From contig CBDFGT010000029.1 in NCBI GenBank assembly GCA_965247225.1, forward strand, positions 186,001-250,000: 64,000 nucleotides of DNA, given 5' to 3'. The DNA comes from CBDFGT01 sp965247225. GTDB lineage: Bacteria > Pseudomonadota > Alphaproteobacteria > Rhizobiales > Rhizobiaceae. A program made the position numbers and the translations under genes. The notes beneath the pieces are model-generated. The model was given only the letters and a program-made list of their open reading frames with translations. It had not been told where the DNA came from and made no database searches. This document shows, piece by piece, positions 52,947-61,355 of this stretch. Every line of letters begins with the position of its first letter. Within the stretch, counting starts at the first letter, position 1.

Positions 52947-55373
52947 ATGAAAAGTCATGCCAGGGTGGTCGTCATCGGCGGTGGTGTTGTCGGGTGTTCC
53001 GTGCTGTATCACCTGACGAAGGCAGGATGGAGCGATGTTGTTCTTCTGGAACGTTCGGAACTGACCTCCGGCTCCACCTGGCATGCAGCCGGTGGCATGC
53101 ATACGATCAATGGTGATCCCAATGTCGCCAGGCTGCAGAAATATACGGTCGAGCTCTACAAGGAGATCGAGGATTATTCGGGGCAGGATATTGGCCTGCA
53201 CATGACCTCCGGGCTGATGCTGGCGGCAACCAGGGAACGGTTTGACTGGCTGAAGGGTATTCATGCCAAGGGCCGTTATATGGGGCAGGATACGCACTTG
53301 CTGACACCAAAAGAGGCGCATGACCTGATGCCGCTTCTGGACCCGGACCAGTTTGTGGGTGCCCTGTTTGATCCGGTCGAGGGCCATCTCGATCCCTATG
53401 GCACGACCCATGCCTATGCGCGTTCGGCCAGGAAGAACGGTGCTGAAATCTATCTGCACACCAGGGTGGAGGATCTGGTGCAACTGGAAGACGGAACGTG
53501 GCGCGTCTTGACCAGCAAGGGCGATATTATCGCTGAACATGTGGTCAATGCTGCAGGTCTCTGGGCGCGTGAGGTTGGCCGCATGAGCGGACTCGAGCTG
53601 CCGGTTCTGGCCATGGAACACATGTATCTGATCACTGAAGACATGCCGGAAGTGGCGGAAGCCAACCGGTCGCTTGGCAAGGAGCTGATGCATTGCGTGG
53701 ATTTTGACGGTGAAATCTACCTGCGCCAGGAACGCCAGGGTATGTTGATGGGGACTTACGAAAAGGCCTGCAAGCCGTGGTCTCCGATCACGACATCCTG
53801 GGATTTCGGCCATGAACTTCTGGCGGAAGACCTGGAGCGCATCCTGCCGGAACTGGAAGTGGGTTTCCGCCATTTCCCGGCCTTCAACAATGCCGGTATC
53901 AAAAAGATCATCAACGGACCTTTCACTTTCTCGCCGGACGGCAATCCGCTGGTCGGGCCGGTGCGGGGCTTGCGCAATTACTGGTCGGCCTGTGCGGTCA
54001 TGGCAGGCTTCAGCCAGGGTGGCGGTGTGGGTCTGGCTCTGGCCAACTGGATGGTGCATGGTGATCCGGGCTTTGATATTTTCGGAATGGATGTTTCGCG
54101 CTATGGCGATTTTGCCACGCTGGGCTATACCAATGCCCGGGTGAAGGAAAATTATTCCCGCCGCTTTTCCATCCGTTTCCCGAATGAGGAACTGCCGGGT
54201 GCACGCCCGTTCCTGACCACGCCGATTTACGACAGGCTGAAAGATATGGGTGCCGTGTTTGGTGCATCTTACGGTCTGGAGGTTCCGCTGTGGTTTGCGC
54301 CAAAGGGTGTGGAGGACCGGTTCTCCTGGTCCCGCTCAACCGATTTTGAAACGGTGGGTGCGGAAGCAAGGGCTGTGCGCAACAGTGTCGGGATCATGGA
54401 AACCTCCGGCTTTGCCAAATATTCGGTCAAGGGCAAGGGCGCGCAAGCCTGGCTCGACCATATGCTGGCCTGCCGCATTCCGGCATCCGGTCGCATGGCG
54501 CTTGCACCGATGCTGAAGGAGGATGGCAAGCTGATCGGCGATTTTACACTGGCGAAACTTGGTGACGGGGATTTTCTGGTGATCGGTTCGGGTATTGCCG
54601 AAGATTATCACATGCGCTGGTTTGAAAGCCATTTGCCAAAAGACGGGTCCGTGCACCTGACAGCTCTGAACCTCTCGCTGCCGGGCCTGTCCGTCGCCGG
54701 GCCGAATGCGCGTGCCGTCCTGCAGAAACTGACCCACATGGATCTTTCAGATGCGGCATTTCCGTTCATGGATATTCGCCGGATGGATCTGGGAATGGCA
54801 CCGGCCATTGTCGGGCGCGTGTCCTATACGGGGGATCTGGGCTATGAAATCTGGATGAAACCGGAGTATCAGCGGTATCTGTTTGACCTGATCCTGGAGG
54901 CCGGTGCCGAATATGGAATCAGGCCGTTCGGCCTGCGGGCGCTCAATGCGCTGCGGCTGGAAAAATCCTTCGGTTCCTGGTCGCGGGAGTTCCGTCCGCT
55001 TTACAGCCCGTATGAAGCCGGCCTTGGCCGTTTCGTGGCGCTGAAAAAAGAGGCCGATTTCATCGGCAAGGCTGCTGCTGCTGCCGACAGGCTGTCTGGC
55101 GGCACGCTGCGTCTGTGCACCTTTATCGTCGATGCGGTCCATGCAGATGTGATCGGCGACGAGCCCATCTCGTTCAGGGGGGAGGTATGCGGGTGGGTAA
55201 CATCCGGCGGATATGCCCATGCATCCGGCGTGTCCGTGGCCATGGGCTATGTGCCAAAGGCGATCGCCGGTGAAGTCGAGGGCTGGTCGGTAGAGTTGCT
55301 GGGCACCCTTCTTCCGGCGCGGTTGCAGGCACAACCTTTGTTTGATGCGGGCGGAGCTATCCTGCGCTCATGA
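52947..55373 (+). CDS. FAD-dependent dehydrogenase with GcvT domain (dimethylglycine dehydrogenase-like), copy 2
   Basis: 808 residues from ATG 52947 (GGAG upstream). Same order as copy 1: DAO domain starting VVVIGGGVVGCSVLYHL, covalent-FAD-position His in SGSTWHAAGG, FAO_M linker and GcvT domain. The MHTINGDPNVARLQKYTVELYKEIEDYSGQDIGLH block is close to the mitochondrial dimethylglycine dehydrogenase pattern and differs from copy 1 (LVGQLRSSAN). The two probably act on different N-methyl substrates, such as dimethylglycine and sarcosine. It is divergent from cysQ and lies upstream of the Liv-type importer. Confidence 0.9.
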   Translation: MKSHARVVVIGGGVVGCSVLYHLTKAGWSDVVLLERSELTSGSTWHAAGGMHTINGDPNVARLQKYTVELYKEIEDYSGQDIGLHMTSGLMLAATRERFDWLKGIHAKGRYMGQDTHLLTPKEAHDLMPLLDPDQFVGALFDPVEGHLDPYGTTHAYARSARKNGAEIYLHTRVEDLVQLEDGTWRVLTSKGDIIAEHVVNAAGLWAREVGRMSGLELPVLAMEHMYLITEDMPEVAEANRSLGKELMHCVDFDGEIYLRQERQGMLMGTYEKACKPWSPITTSWDFGHELLAEDLERILPELEVGFRHFPAFNNAGIKKIINGPFTFSPDGNPLVGPVRGLRNYWSACAVMAGFSQGGGVGLALANWMVHGDPGFDIFGMDVSRYGDFATLGYTNARVKENYSRRFSIRFPNEELPGARPFLTTPIYDRLKDMGAVFGASYGLEVPLWFAPKGVEDRFSWSRSTDFETVGAEARAVRNSVGIMETSGFAKYSVKGKGAQAWLDHMLACRIPASGRMALAPMLKEDGKLIGDFTLAKLGDGDFLVIGSGIAEDYHMRWFESHLPKDGSVHLTALNLSLPGLSVAGPNARAVLQKLTHMDLSDAAFPFMDIRRMDLGMAPAIVGRVSYTGDLGYEIWMKPEYQRYLFDLILEAGAEYGIRPFGLRALNALRLEKSFGSWSREFRPLYSPYEAGLGRFVALKKEADFIGKAAAAADRLSGGTLRLCTFIVDAVHADVIGDEPISFRGEVCGWVTSGGYAHASGVSVAMGYVPKAIAGEVEGWSVELLGTLLPARLQAQPLFDAGGAILRS

Positions 55374-55689
55374 TTTTCAGGAAAAATCCGGATCAGTCGG
55401 CGAAATGGCGACTGACTCCTGAACCTGTTTTATTGTTTTCTAATTTTGCAATGCAATGTAACCGTATTTTATCCGGAAAATTTAAAAAACACCGCGTATT
55501 TCCCTGTTTATTTGTCTTCTTTGGTTTTTTTCACGCTGTTTGGAAAGAAATGTTTGTGAGGCCACTTTTCGACTTCACATTTCAAATGAAAACGGTATTG
55601 AATTATTGCAAGAAAAAGTCCGGTAATATCCGGATTTCATTAACAAGAGATACAACCATATTTTTGGATTGTGTCCGGGGGAATGGTGT
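55374..55689. other. 316-base AT-rich leader of the Liv-type operon
   Basis: No gene is seen; a 118-codon frame across it has no family features and overlaps both neighbours. The stretch is much richer in A and T than the genes around it and contains several T- and A-runs, and a TCCGG...CCGGA inverted pair near 55618-55637. It should hold the promoter and any 5' regulatory element of the transport operon. Confidence 0.45.
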
Positions 55690-56592
55690 ATGGAGTATTT
55701 CGTGCAGCAGCTCGTCAACGGGCTGACTCTGGGTTCTATTTATGGGCTCGTGGCTATCGGCTATACGATGGTTTACGGGATTATCGGCATGATCAATTTT
55801 GCCCATGGCGATATTTTCATGCTTGGCGGATTTACGGCCCTGATCGTGTATCTTCTGCTGACCGGTTTCATAGCAGGCATGCCAGTTGCCCTGATGTTGC
55901 TCATCATGATGGTTGTTGCCATGCTGATGACCGGGATCTGGAACTGGACGATCGAAAAGGTTGCCTATCGTCCGCTGCGCGGCTCCTTCCGGCTTGCGCC
56001 GCTGATTACCGCGATTGGCATGTCCATTGCGTTGTCGAATTTCATCCAGGTGACGCAGGGTCCGCGCAACAAGCCCATTCCGCCCCTGGTTTCCTCTGTC
56101 TATGATGTCGGTGGCATTTCGGTTTCGCTGAAACAGATTATCATCGTGTCTGTTACTGTGGTGCTGCTGAGCGTGTTCTGGTATATCGTCAACAGGACGC
56201 CGCTGGGCCGGGCGCAGCGTGCAACCGAGCAGGACCGCAAGATGGCCGCCCTTCTGGGTGTTGACGTCGACAGGACAGTTTCGATCACCTTCGTGATGGG
56301 GGCGGCGCTGGCGGCTGTCGCGGGTACGATGTATCTGATGTATTATGGTGTTGTGTCGTTTTCGGACGGATTTGTTCCGGGGGTCAAGGCTTTTACCGCG
56401 GCTGTGCTGGGCGGAATCGGGTCGTTGCCGGGTGCCGTTCTGGGCGGACTTCTGATCGGTCTGATCGAAGCGCTGTGGTCTGCGTATTTTACCATCGACT
56501 ACAAGGATGTTGCGACATTTGCCATTCTTGCCTTTGTGCTGATCTTCAAGCCGTCCGGCATTCTGGGCCGTCCTGAAGTCGAGAAGGTTTAA
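55690..56592 (+). CDS. livH: Branched-chain amino acid-type ABC permease LivH
   Basis: 300 residues from ATG 55690 with GGGGAA upstream. The start YFVQQLVNGLTLGSIYGLVAIGYTMVYGIIGMINFAHGD is the hallmark of LivH, as is the FKPSGILG end. Around eight membrane segments are expected. Together with LivM it forms the translocation path of a Liv-type (HAAT family) importer in the inner membrane. It is the first gene of an operon that runs H-M-G-F-DUF6867-binding protein, 4 bases before livM. Confidence 0.95.
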   Translation: MEYFVQQLVNGLTLGSIYGLVAIGYTMVYGIIGMINFAHGDIFMLGGFTALIVYLLLTGFIAGMPVALMLLIMMVVAMLMTGIWNWTIEKVAYRPLRGSFRLAPLITAIGMSIALSNFIQVTQGPRNKPIPPLVSSVYDVGGISVSLKQIIIVSVTVVLLSVFWYIVNRTPLGRAQRATEQDRKMAALLGVDVDRTVSITFVMGAALAAVAGTMYLMYYGVVSFSDGFVPGVKAFTAAVLGGIGSLPGAVLGGLLIGLIEALWSAYFTIDYKDVATFAILAFVLIFKPSGILGRPEVEKV

Positions 56593-56596
56593 CATC

Positions 56597-57976
56597 ATGG
56601 CAATATCGACACAGTCACGGATTGCTGCTGACGGTCTCATGGGGAAGGCGATCAGGGAAGGTTTCTTCGCCGGTCTTGTGGCGCTGGGTCTTTTTATCCT
56701 GTTCGTCGGGCTGGAAACGACGCAGAACATTCACAACGAACTGATTGTTGTCACGCGCTGGGGCCTTCTGGCGATTTTTGTGGCGGTGTGTGCTGTTTCG
56801 CGCTTCCTGATGACGGCATTCATCCGTCCCTGGCTCAACGAACGCAAGGCAATACGGGATGCAGCACCGGCACAGGCCCATATCGGGTTTGTGCGCCGGA
56901 ATTTTTCCATGATCGGGATTGTGTTTCTGGTTTTGTATCCGCCCGTGGTGGTTTCCATTTTCGGTTTTCAGGGGTCGCTGCTGTTTATCGACAATTTCGG
57001 CATCCAGATCCTGATCTATGTGATGCTGGCCTGGGGATTGAACATCGTCGTTGGCCTGGCCGGCCTGCTGGATCTGGGCTATGTGGCTTTCTATGCGGTG
57101 GGGGCCTATTCCTACGCGCTGCTGTCGCAGACTTTTGGCCTGTCCTTCTGGTTGCTGTTGCCGCTGTCGGGGATTCTGGCGGCTTGCTGGGGTGTGGTTC
57201 TCGGTTTCCCGGTTCTGCGTCTGCGGGGGGATTACCTTGCGATTGTGACGCTGGCTTTCGGTGAAATCATCCGGCTGGTGCTTTTGAACTGGAAAGAGGT
57301 GACAGGTGGTTCTGCCGGGATTTCCGGTATTCCGAAAATCACCCTGTTCGGTCTGAAATTTGATGCGTCTTCCAGCGGTTTTGCGGCCCTGATGAGCCTG
57401 CCGCCGTCCTCTGCCTATTACAAGATTTTCATGTTCTATCTGGCACTTGGCCTGTGCTTGCTGACAGCGTTTGTGACCATTCGCCTGCGCCGCATGCCGA
57501 TTGGCCGAGCCTGGGAAGCGTTGCGTGAAGATGAAATCGCCTGCCGCTCGCTCGGGATCAACACGGTGACCACAAAGCTCACGGCCTTTGCCATGGGTGC
57601 CATGTTTGCAGGTTTTGCCGGTTCCTTTTTCGCCGCGCGTCAGGGCTTTATCTCTCCGGATTCCTTCGTCTATCTGGAATCTGCCGTCATTCTGGCCATT
57701 GTGGTTCTGGGAGGAATGGGGTCGCTGGCAGGGATTGCGGTTGCAGCCGTTGCCATGATCGGCGGTACCGAACTGCTGCGCGAACTGTCGTTCCTGAAAG
57801 TCGTCTTCGGTCCGGACTTTACGCCTGAACTGTTCCGCATGTTGCTGTTTGGTCTGGCGATGGTGGTGGTCATGCTGGTCAAGCCGCGCGGTTTTGTCGG
57901 AAGCCGCGAGCCCAGCGCCTTCCTTTTCGAGCGCAAAAGCGTCTCTGGCAGCTTTACAAAAGAGGGTCACGGCTGA
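56597..57976 (+). CDS. livM: Branched-chain amino acid-type ABC permease LivM
   Basis: 459 residues, longer than many LivM proteins because of an N-terminal extension with two membrane segments. The core LivM block NFGIQILIYVMLAWGLNIVVGLAGLLDLGYVAFYAVGAY and the GRAWEALREDEIACRSLGIN loop that contacts the ATPases are clear. Its stop overlaps the livG ATG by one base. It is the partner permease of LivH. Confidence 0.95.
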   Translation: MAISTQSRIAADGLMGKAIREGFFAGLVALGLFILFVGLETTQNIHNELIVVTRWGLLAIFVAVCAVSRFLMTAFIRPWLNERKAIRDAAPAQAHIGFVRRNFSMIGIVFLVLYPPVVVSIFGFQGSLLFIDNFGIQILIYVMLAWGLNIVVGLAGLLDLGYVAFYAVGAYSYALLSQTFGLSFWLLLPLSGILAACWGVVLGFPVLRLRGDYLAIVTLAFGEIIRLVLLNWKEVTGGSAGISGIPKITLFGLKFDASSSGFAALMSLPPSSAYYKIFMFYLALGLCLLTAFVTIRLRRMPIGRAWEALREDEIACRSLGINTVTTKLTAFAMGAMFAGFAGSFFAARQGFISPDSFVYLESAVILAIVVLGGMGSLAGIAVAAVAMIGGTELLRELSFLKVVFGPDFTPELFRMLLFGLAMVVVMLVKPRGFVGSREPSAFLFERKSVSGSFTKEGHG

Positions 57977-58848
57977 TGACCTCCGAAATGAAGGTAATGG
58001 ACAAAGATCGTATTTTGAAAGTCGAGCATCTGTCGATGCGTTTTGGTGGCCTTATGGCGATCAATGACCTGTCGTTTGATGCCTGTCGCGGCGAGATTAC
58101 CGCACTGATCGGGCCGAATGGTGCAGGCAAGACCACGGTGTTCAACTGCATTACCGGTTTCTACAAGCCGACCATGGGCATGATTACCATGCGGCAGAAG
58201 GGCGGAGATGAATTTCTGCTCGAGCGCCTTGCCGATTTCGAGATCACCAAGAAAGCGAAAGTTGCCCGTACTTTCCAGAATATCCGGCTGTTTTCCGGAC
58301 TGACCGTGCTGGAAAACCTGCTGGTGGCCCAGCATAATGTGCTGATGAAGGCGTCCGGCTATACGGTTCTCGGGCTTTTAGGGATTGGCGGTTACAGAAA
58401 GGCCGCCAGACAATCTATCGAGAATGCCCGCTACTGGCTGGAAAAGGCCGATCTCATTGATCGTGCCGATGATCCGGCGGGCGATCTGTCCTATGGTGCG
58501 CAGCGCCGTCTGGAAATTGCCCGTGCCATGTGTACCGGACCGGAACTGTTGTGCCTTGATGAGCCTGCTGCCGGTCTCAACCCGCGCGAATCCCTTGCGC
58601 TCAATGCGCTTCTGCGGGGTATCCGGGCAGATCATGGTACATCGATCCTGCTGATCGAGCATGACATGTCTGTGGTTATGGAAATTTCCGACCATGTCGT
58701 GGTTCTGGAATATGGCCAGAAGATTTCGGATGGAACTCCGGATCATGTGAAGAACGATCCAAAGGTTATTGCCGCCTATCTGGGTGTTGAAGACGACGAT
58801 GTGGACAGCGTGATTGCCGAAGTGGCGGCTGCAGAAGGAGCGCACTGA
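57976..58848 (+). CDS. livG: Branched-chain amino acid-type ABC ATPase LivG
   Basis: 290 residues. Walker A is GPNGAGKTT, the signature region LSYGAQRRLEIARA replaces the canonical LSGGQ (usual for LivG), and Walker B is LLCLDEPAAGLNP. The LFSGLTVLENLLVAQH block is typical. It powers import with LivF in the cytoplasm. Overlaps of one base at both ends tie it to livM and livF. Confidence 0.96.
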   Translation: MTSEMKVMDKDRILKVEHLSMRFGGLMAINDLSFDACRGEITALIGPNGAGKTTVFNCITGFYKPTMGMITMRQKGGDEFLLERLADFEITKKAKVARTFQNIRLFSGLTVLENLLVAQHNVLMKASGYTVLGLLGIGGYRKAARQSIENARYWLEKADLIDRADDPAGDLSYGAQRRLEIARAMCTGPELLCLDEPAAGLNPRESLALNALLRGIRADHGTSILLIEHDMSVVMEISDHVVVLEYGQKISDGTPDHVKNDPKVIAAYLGVEDDDVDSVIAEVAAAEGAH

Positions 58849-59576
58849 TGGCGGGCGAAACGCTCTTGAAAGTGGAAGGTGTCGAAACCTACTATGGCAA
58901 TATCCGTGCATTGTCGGGCGTGAGCATTGATGTCAAGCAGGGCGAGATCGTTTCCCTGATCGGTGCCAATGGTGCCGGAAAATCCACGTTGATGATGACA
59001 ATCTGCGGCATGCCGCAGGCCCGCTCAGGCAGGATCATTTTCAACGGGCAGGATATTACCCGTATGCCGACCCACGAAATCGCCCGCCTGCGCATTGCCC
59101 AGTCACCGGAGGGTCGCCGTATCTTTCCGCGCATGTCGGTCTACGAAAACCTGCAGATGGGGGCAGGGCTCGACAAGCTGAAATATTTCGACGAGGACGT
59201 TCAAAAGATCTTCAAGCTGTTTCCACGTCTTCAGGAGCGTCAGGCGCAGCGCGGCGGAACTTTGTCCGGCGGCGAACAGCAGATGTTGTCCATCGGTCGT
59301 GCGCTGATGGCAAGGCCCAGGCTTCTCTTGCTGGATGAGCCTTCCCTCGGTCTGGCACCGCTGATCGTGAAGCAGATTTTTGAAGCCATCAAGCTTTTGA
59401 ACAAGGAGCAGGGTCTGACCGTGTTCCTGGTGGAACAGAATGCCTTCGCGGCACTGAAATTGTCAGATCGCGCCTATGTGATGGTCAACGGAAATGTGAC
59501 CATGAGCGGTTCAGGCCAGGAACTGCTGGCCAATCCGGAAGTGCGGGCAGCCTATCTGGAAGGCGGACGCCATTGA
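58848..59576 (+). CDS. livF: Branched-chain amino acid-type ABC ATPase LivF
   Basis: 242 residues. Walker A is GANGAGKST, the signature is LSGGEQQMLSIGRAL and Walker B is LLLLDEPSLGLAP. SPEGRRIFPRMSVYENLQMGA is the characteristic LivF block. It forms the heteromeric ATPase with LivG. The next gene starts 24 bases downstream with its own AAGGAG ribosome site. Confidence 0.96.
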   Translation: MAGETLLKVEGVETYYGNIRALSGVSIDVKQGEIVSLIGANGAGKSTLMMTICGMPQARSGRIIFNGQDITRMPTHEIARLRIAQSPEGRRIFPRMSVYENLQMGAGLDKLKYFDEDVQKIFKLFPRLQERQAQRGGTLSGGEQQMLSIGRALMARPRLLLLDEPSLGLAPLIVKQIFEAIKLLNKEQGLTVFLVEQNAFAALKLSDRAYVMVNGNVTMSGSGQELLANPEVRAAYLEGGRH

Positions 59577-59600
59577 GTGCGTTTGCAAGGAGATCTTGAA

Positions 59601-59954
59601 ATGCAGGGACTTTTTTTTGAAAGTGATACGGGCGTTAAAATCATCATTCGTGTGATGGTGATGCTGATCGGCTTCTGGACGGCATGGATGGCGGGCAAGG
59701 GCGCTGCCGAAAGCTGGAAACCGTATTTTAATGTGATCATCTACACGGTGCTTCTTGCCGGTGCCGTGCGGTTCATGCATCACGCCCTGTTTGATGGTCC
59801 CATGCTCCATGCCGGTTATTACCTGCTGGATTTCGCCGTGCTCATGGTGTTTTCAACCGCCGGCTATCGCTATACCCGCACAAACCAGATGGCCAACAGC
59901 TACTATTGGCTCTACGAAAAGGTGAATGCGTTTTCGTGGAAAAAGAAGACTTGA
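59601..59954 (+). CDS. DUF6867 family small membrane protein
   Basis: 117 residues from ATG 59601, with AAGGAG upstream. Three or so hydrophobic segments are seen (IIIRVMVMLIGFWTAWMAG, VIIYTVLLAGAVRFMHHALF, YYLLDFAVLMVFSTAGY), followed by a basic tail ending in KKKT. I recognise it as DUF6867, which in alphaproteobacteria sits between livF and the binding-protein gene. No function is known; the conserved position suggests a transporter-associated role. Confidence 0.85.
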   Translation: MQGLFFESDTGVKIIIRVMVMLIGFWTAWMAGKGAAESWKPYFNVIIYTVLLAGAVRFMHHALFDGPMLHAGYYLLDFAVLMVFSTAGYRYTRTNQMANSYYWLYEKVNAFSWKKKT

Positions 59955-60069
59955 ATTCTTTCAGGAACATTGCTTCATTGCAGGGCCTGAGAATGATACC
60001 TGTGCAGTCATGGTGGGTATTGCACAGGGCCAAAACAAACCATACCCGCCCAAAACTGGGAGTTACGCA

Positions 60070-61188
60070 ATGAAAAAGTCTCTTTTGTCAGCCGTTGCGC
60101 TGACAGCGATGATCGCTTTTGGCGGCACCGCATGGGCAGATATCAAGGTTGGTGTTGCCGGTCCGTTGACAGGCCCTAACGCCGCTTTCGGAGCCCAGCT
60201 TCAAAAGGGTGCCGAACAGGCTGCGGCGGACATCAATGCTGCCGGTGGCATCAATGGTGAAAAGATCGAAATCGTCCTTGGTGACGATGCCTCCGATCCG
60301 AAGCAGGGTGTTTCCGTTGCCAATAAAATGGTTGCTGATGGCGTGAAATTCGTTGTCGGTCACTTCAACTCGGCTGTGTCTATCCCTGCATCTGAAGTTT
60401 ACGCCGAAAATGGCATCATGCAGATCACACCGGCTTCCACAAATCCGACGTTTACTGAACGGGGTCTCTGGAATACTTTCCGTACCTGCGGCCGTGATGA
60501 CCAGCAGGGTGCCGTTGCCGGTGCCTATATCGCTGAACATTTCAAGGATGCCAAGGTTGCTGTCGTTCATGACAAGACCACCTACGGTCAGGGTCTTGCT
60601 GACGAAACCAAGAAGGCCATGAATGGTCTGGGTGTGACAGAAGTTCTTTATGAAGGCATTGCTGTTGGCGACAAGGACTTTTCGGCCCTGATTGCCAAGA
60701 TGAAGGAAGCCGGTGTTTCTGTTGTTTATTTCGGCGGCCTGCACACAGAAGCCGGTCTGATCCTGCGCCAGATGGCAGACCAGGGCCTGAAGGCTACCCT
60801 GATGTCCGGTGACGGTATCACATCGAACGAACTGGCCTCCATTGCCGGTGATGCTGTCAACGGCACATTGATGACCTTCCCGCCAGATCCACGCAACAAC
60901 CCGAATGCGGCAGAAGCTGTGAAGAAGTTCCGTGATGCCGGCTTTGAACCTGAAGCCTACACACTTTACTCCTATGCCGCCATGCAGATCTTTGCTGCTG
61001 CTGCAACGGCTGCAGGTGAAAATGATGGCATGAAGGCTGCTGAAGCTGCCAAGGCCAAGGGTCCATTCAAGACTGTTATCGGTGATATCGGTTTTGATGC
61101 CAAGGGTGACATCACACGCCCTGACTATGTCATGTACACATGGCAGAAGGGCGCTGACGGCAAGTACACATATCTCGAAAACAAATAA
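60070..61188 (+). CDS. Branched-chain amino acid-type ABC substrate-binding protein
   Basis: 372 residues from ATG 60070 (GGGAG upstream); the longer frame overlaps the previous gene. A signal peptide (LLSAVALTAMIAFGGTAWA) precedes the mature start DIKVGVAGPLTGPNAAFGAQLQ, the Peripla_BP_6 hallmark. It binds a branched-chain or other neutral amino acid in the periplasm and delivers it to LivHMGF. Codon choice looks somewhat more biased than in its neighbours (frequent AAG, GGT and GCC), as expected for an abundant binding protein. A strong terminator follows. Confidence 0.95.
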   Translation: MKKSLLSAVALTAMIAFGGTAWADIKVGVAGPLTGPNAAFGAQLQKGAEQAAADINAAGGINGEKIEIVLGDDASDPKQGVSVANKMVADGVKFVVGHFNSAVSIPASEVYAENGIMQITPASTNPTFTERGLWNTFRTCGRDDQQGAVAGAYIAEHFKDAKVAVVHDKTTYGQGLADETKKAMNGLGVTEVLYEGIAVGDKDFSALIAKMKEAGVSVVYFGGLHTEAGLILRQMADQGLKATLMSGDGITSNELASIAGDAVNGTLMTFPPDPRNNPNAAEAVKKFRDAGFEPEAYTLYSYAAMQIFAAAATAAGENDGMKAAEAAKAKGPFKTVIGDIGFDAKGDITRPDYVMYTWQKGADGKYTYLENK

Positions 61189-61228
61189 TCATTTGGCCTT
61201 CGGGCATATGATTTGATGTATTGCAGAA

Positions 61229-61255
61229 AACCCGGGCCTCGTGTCCGGGTTTTTT
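61229..61255 (+). terminator. Intrinsic terminator of the Liv-type operon
   Basis: A 7-bp stem (AACCCGG / CCGGGTT) with a 9-base loop is followed by a run of six T. It lies 40 bases after the binding-protein stop and before the acyl-CoA synthetase gene. Confidence 0.92.
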
Positions 61256-61355
61256 GTGCTCAGGTTACGCCTGTATCATCCTAAATGCCTATGTTGTGTT
61301 TGTTCTCCATGCGCTAAAATACGGACAGATGTTTTTGCGAGTTGGGAGGCTCCAT

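Noticed and set aside
55370..55726. 118-codon frame in the AT-rich leader before livH
   Set aside because: It overlaps both neighbours, has no ribosome site and no domain; treated as noncoding leader.
56615..57970. 451-codon minus-strand frame opposite livM
   Set aside because: The product is Gln/His/Arg-rich low-complexity sequence, as expected from the complement of a membrane-protein gene.
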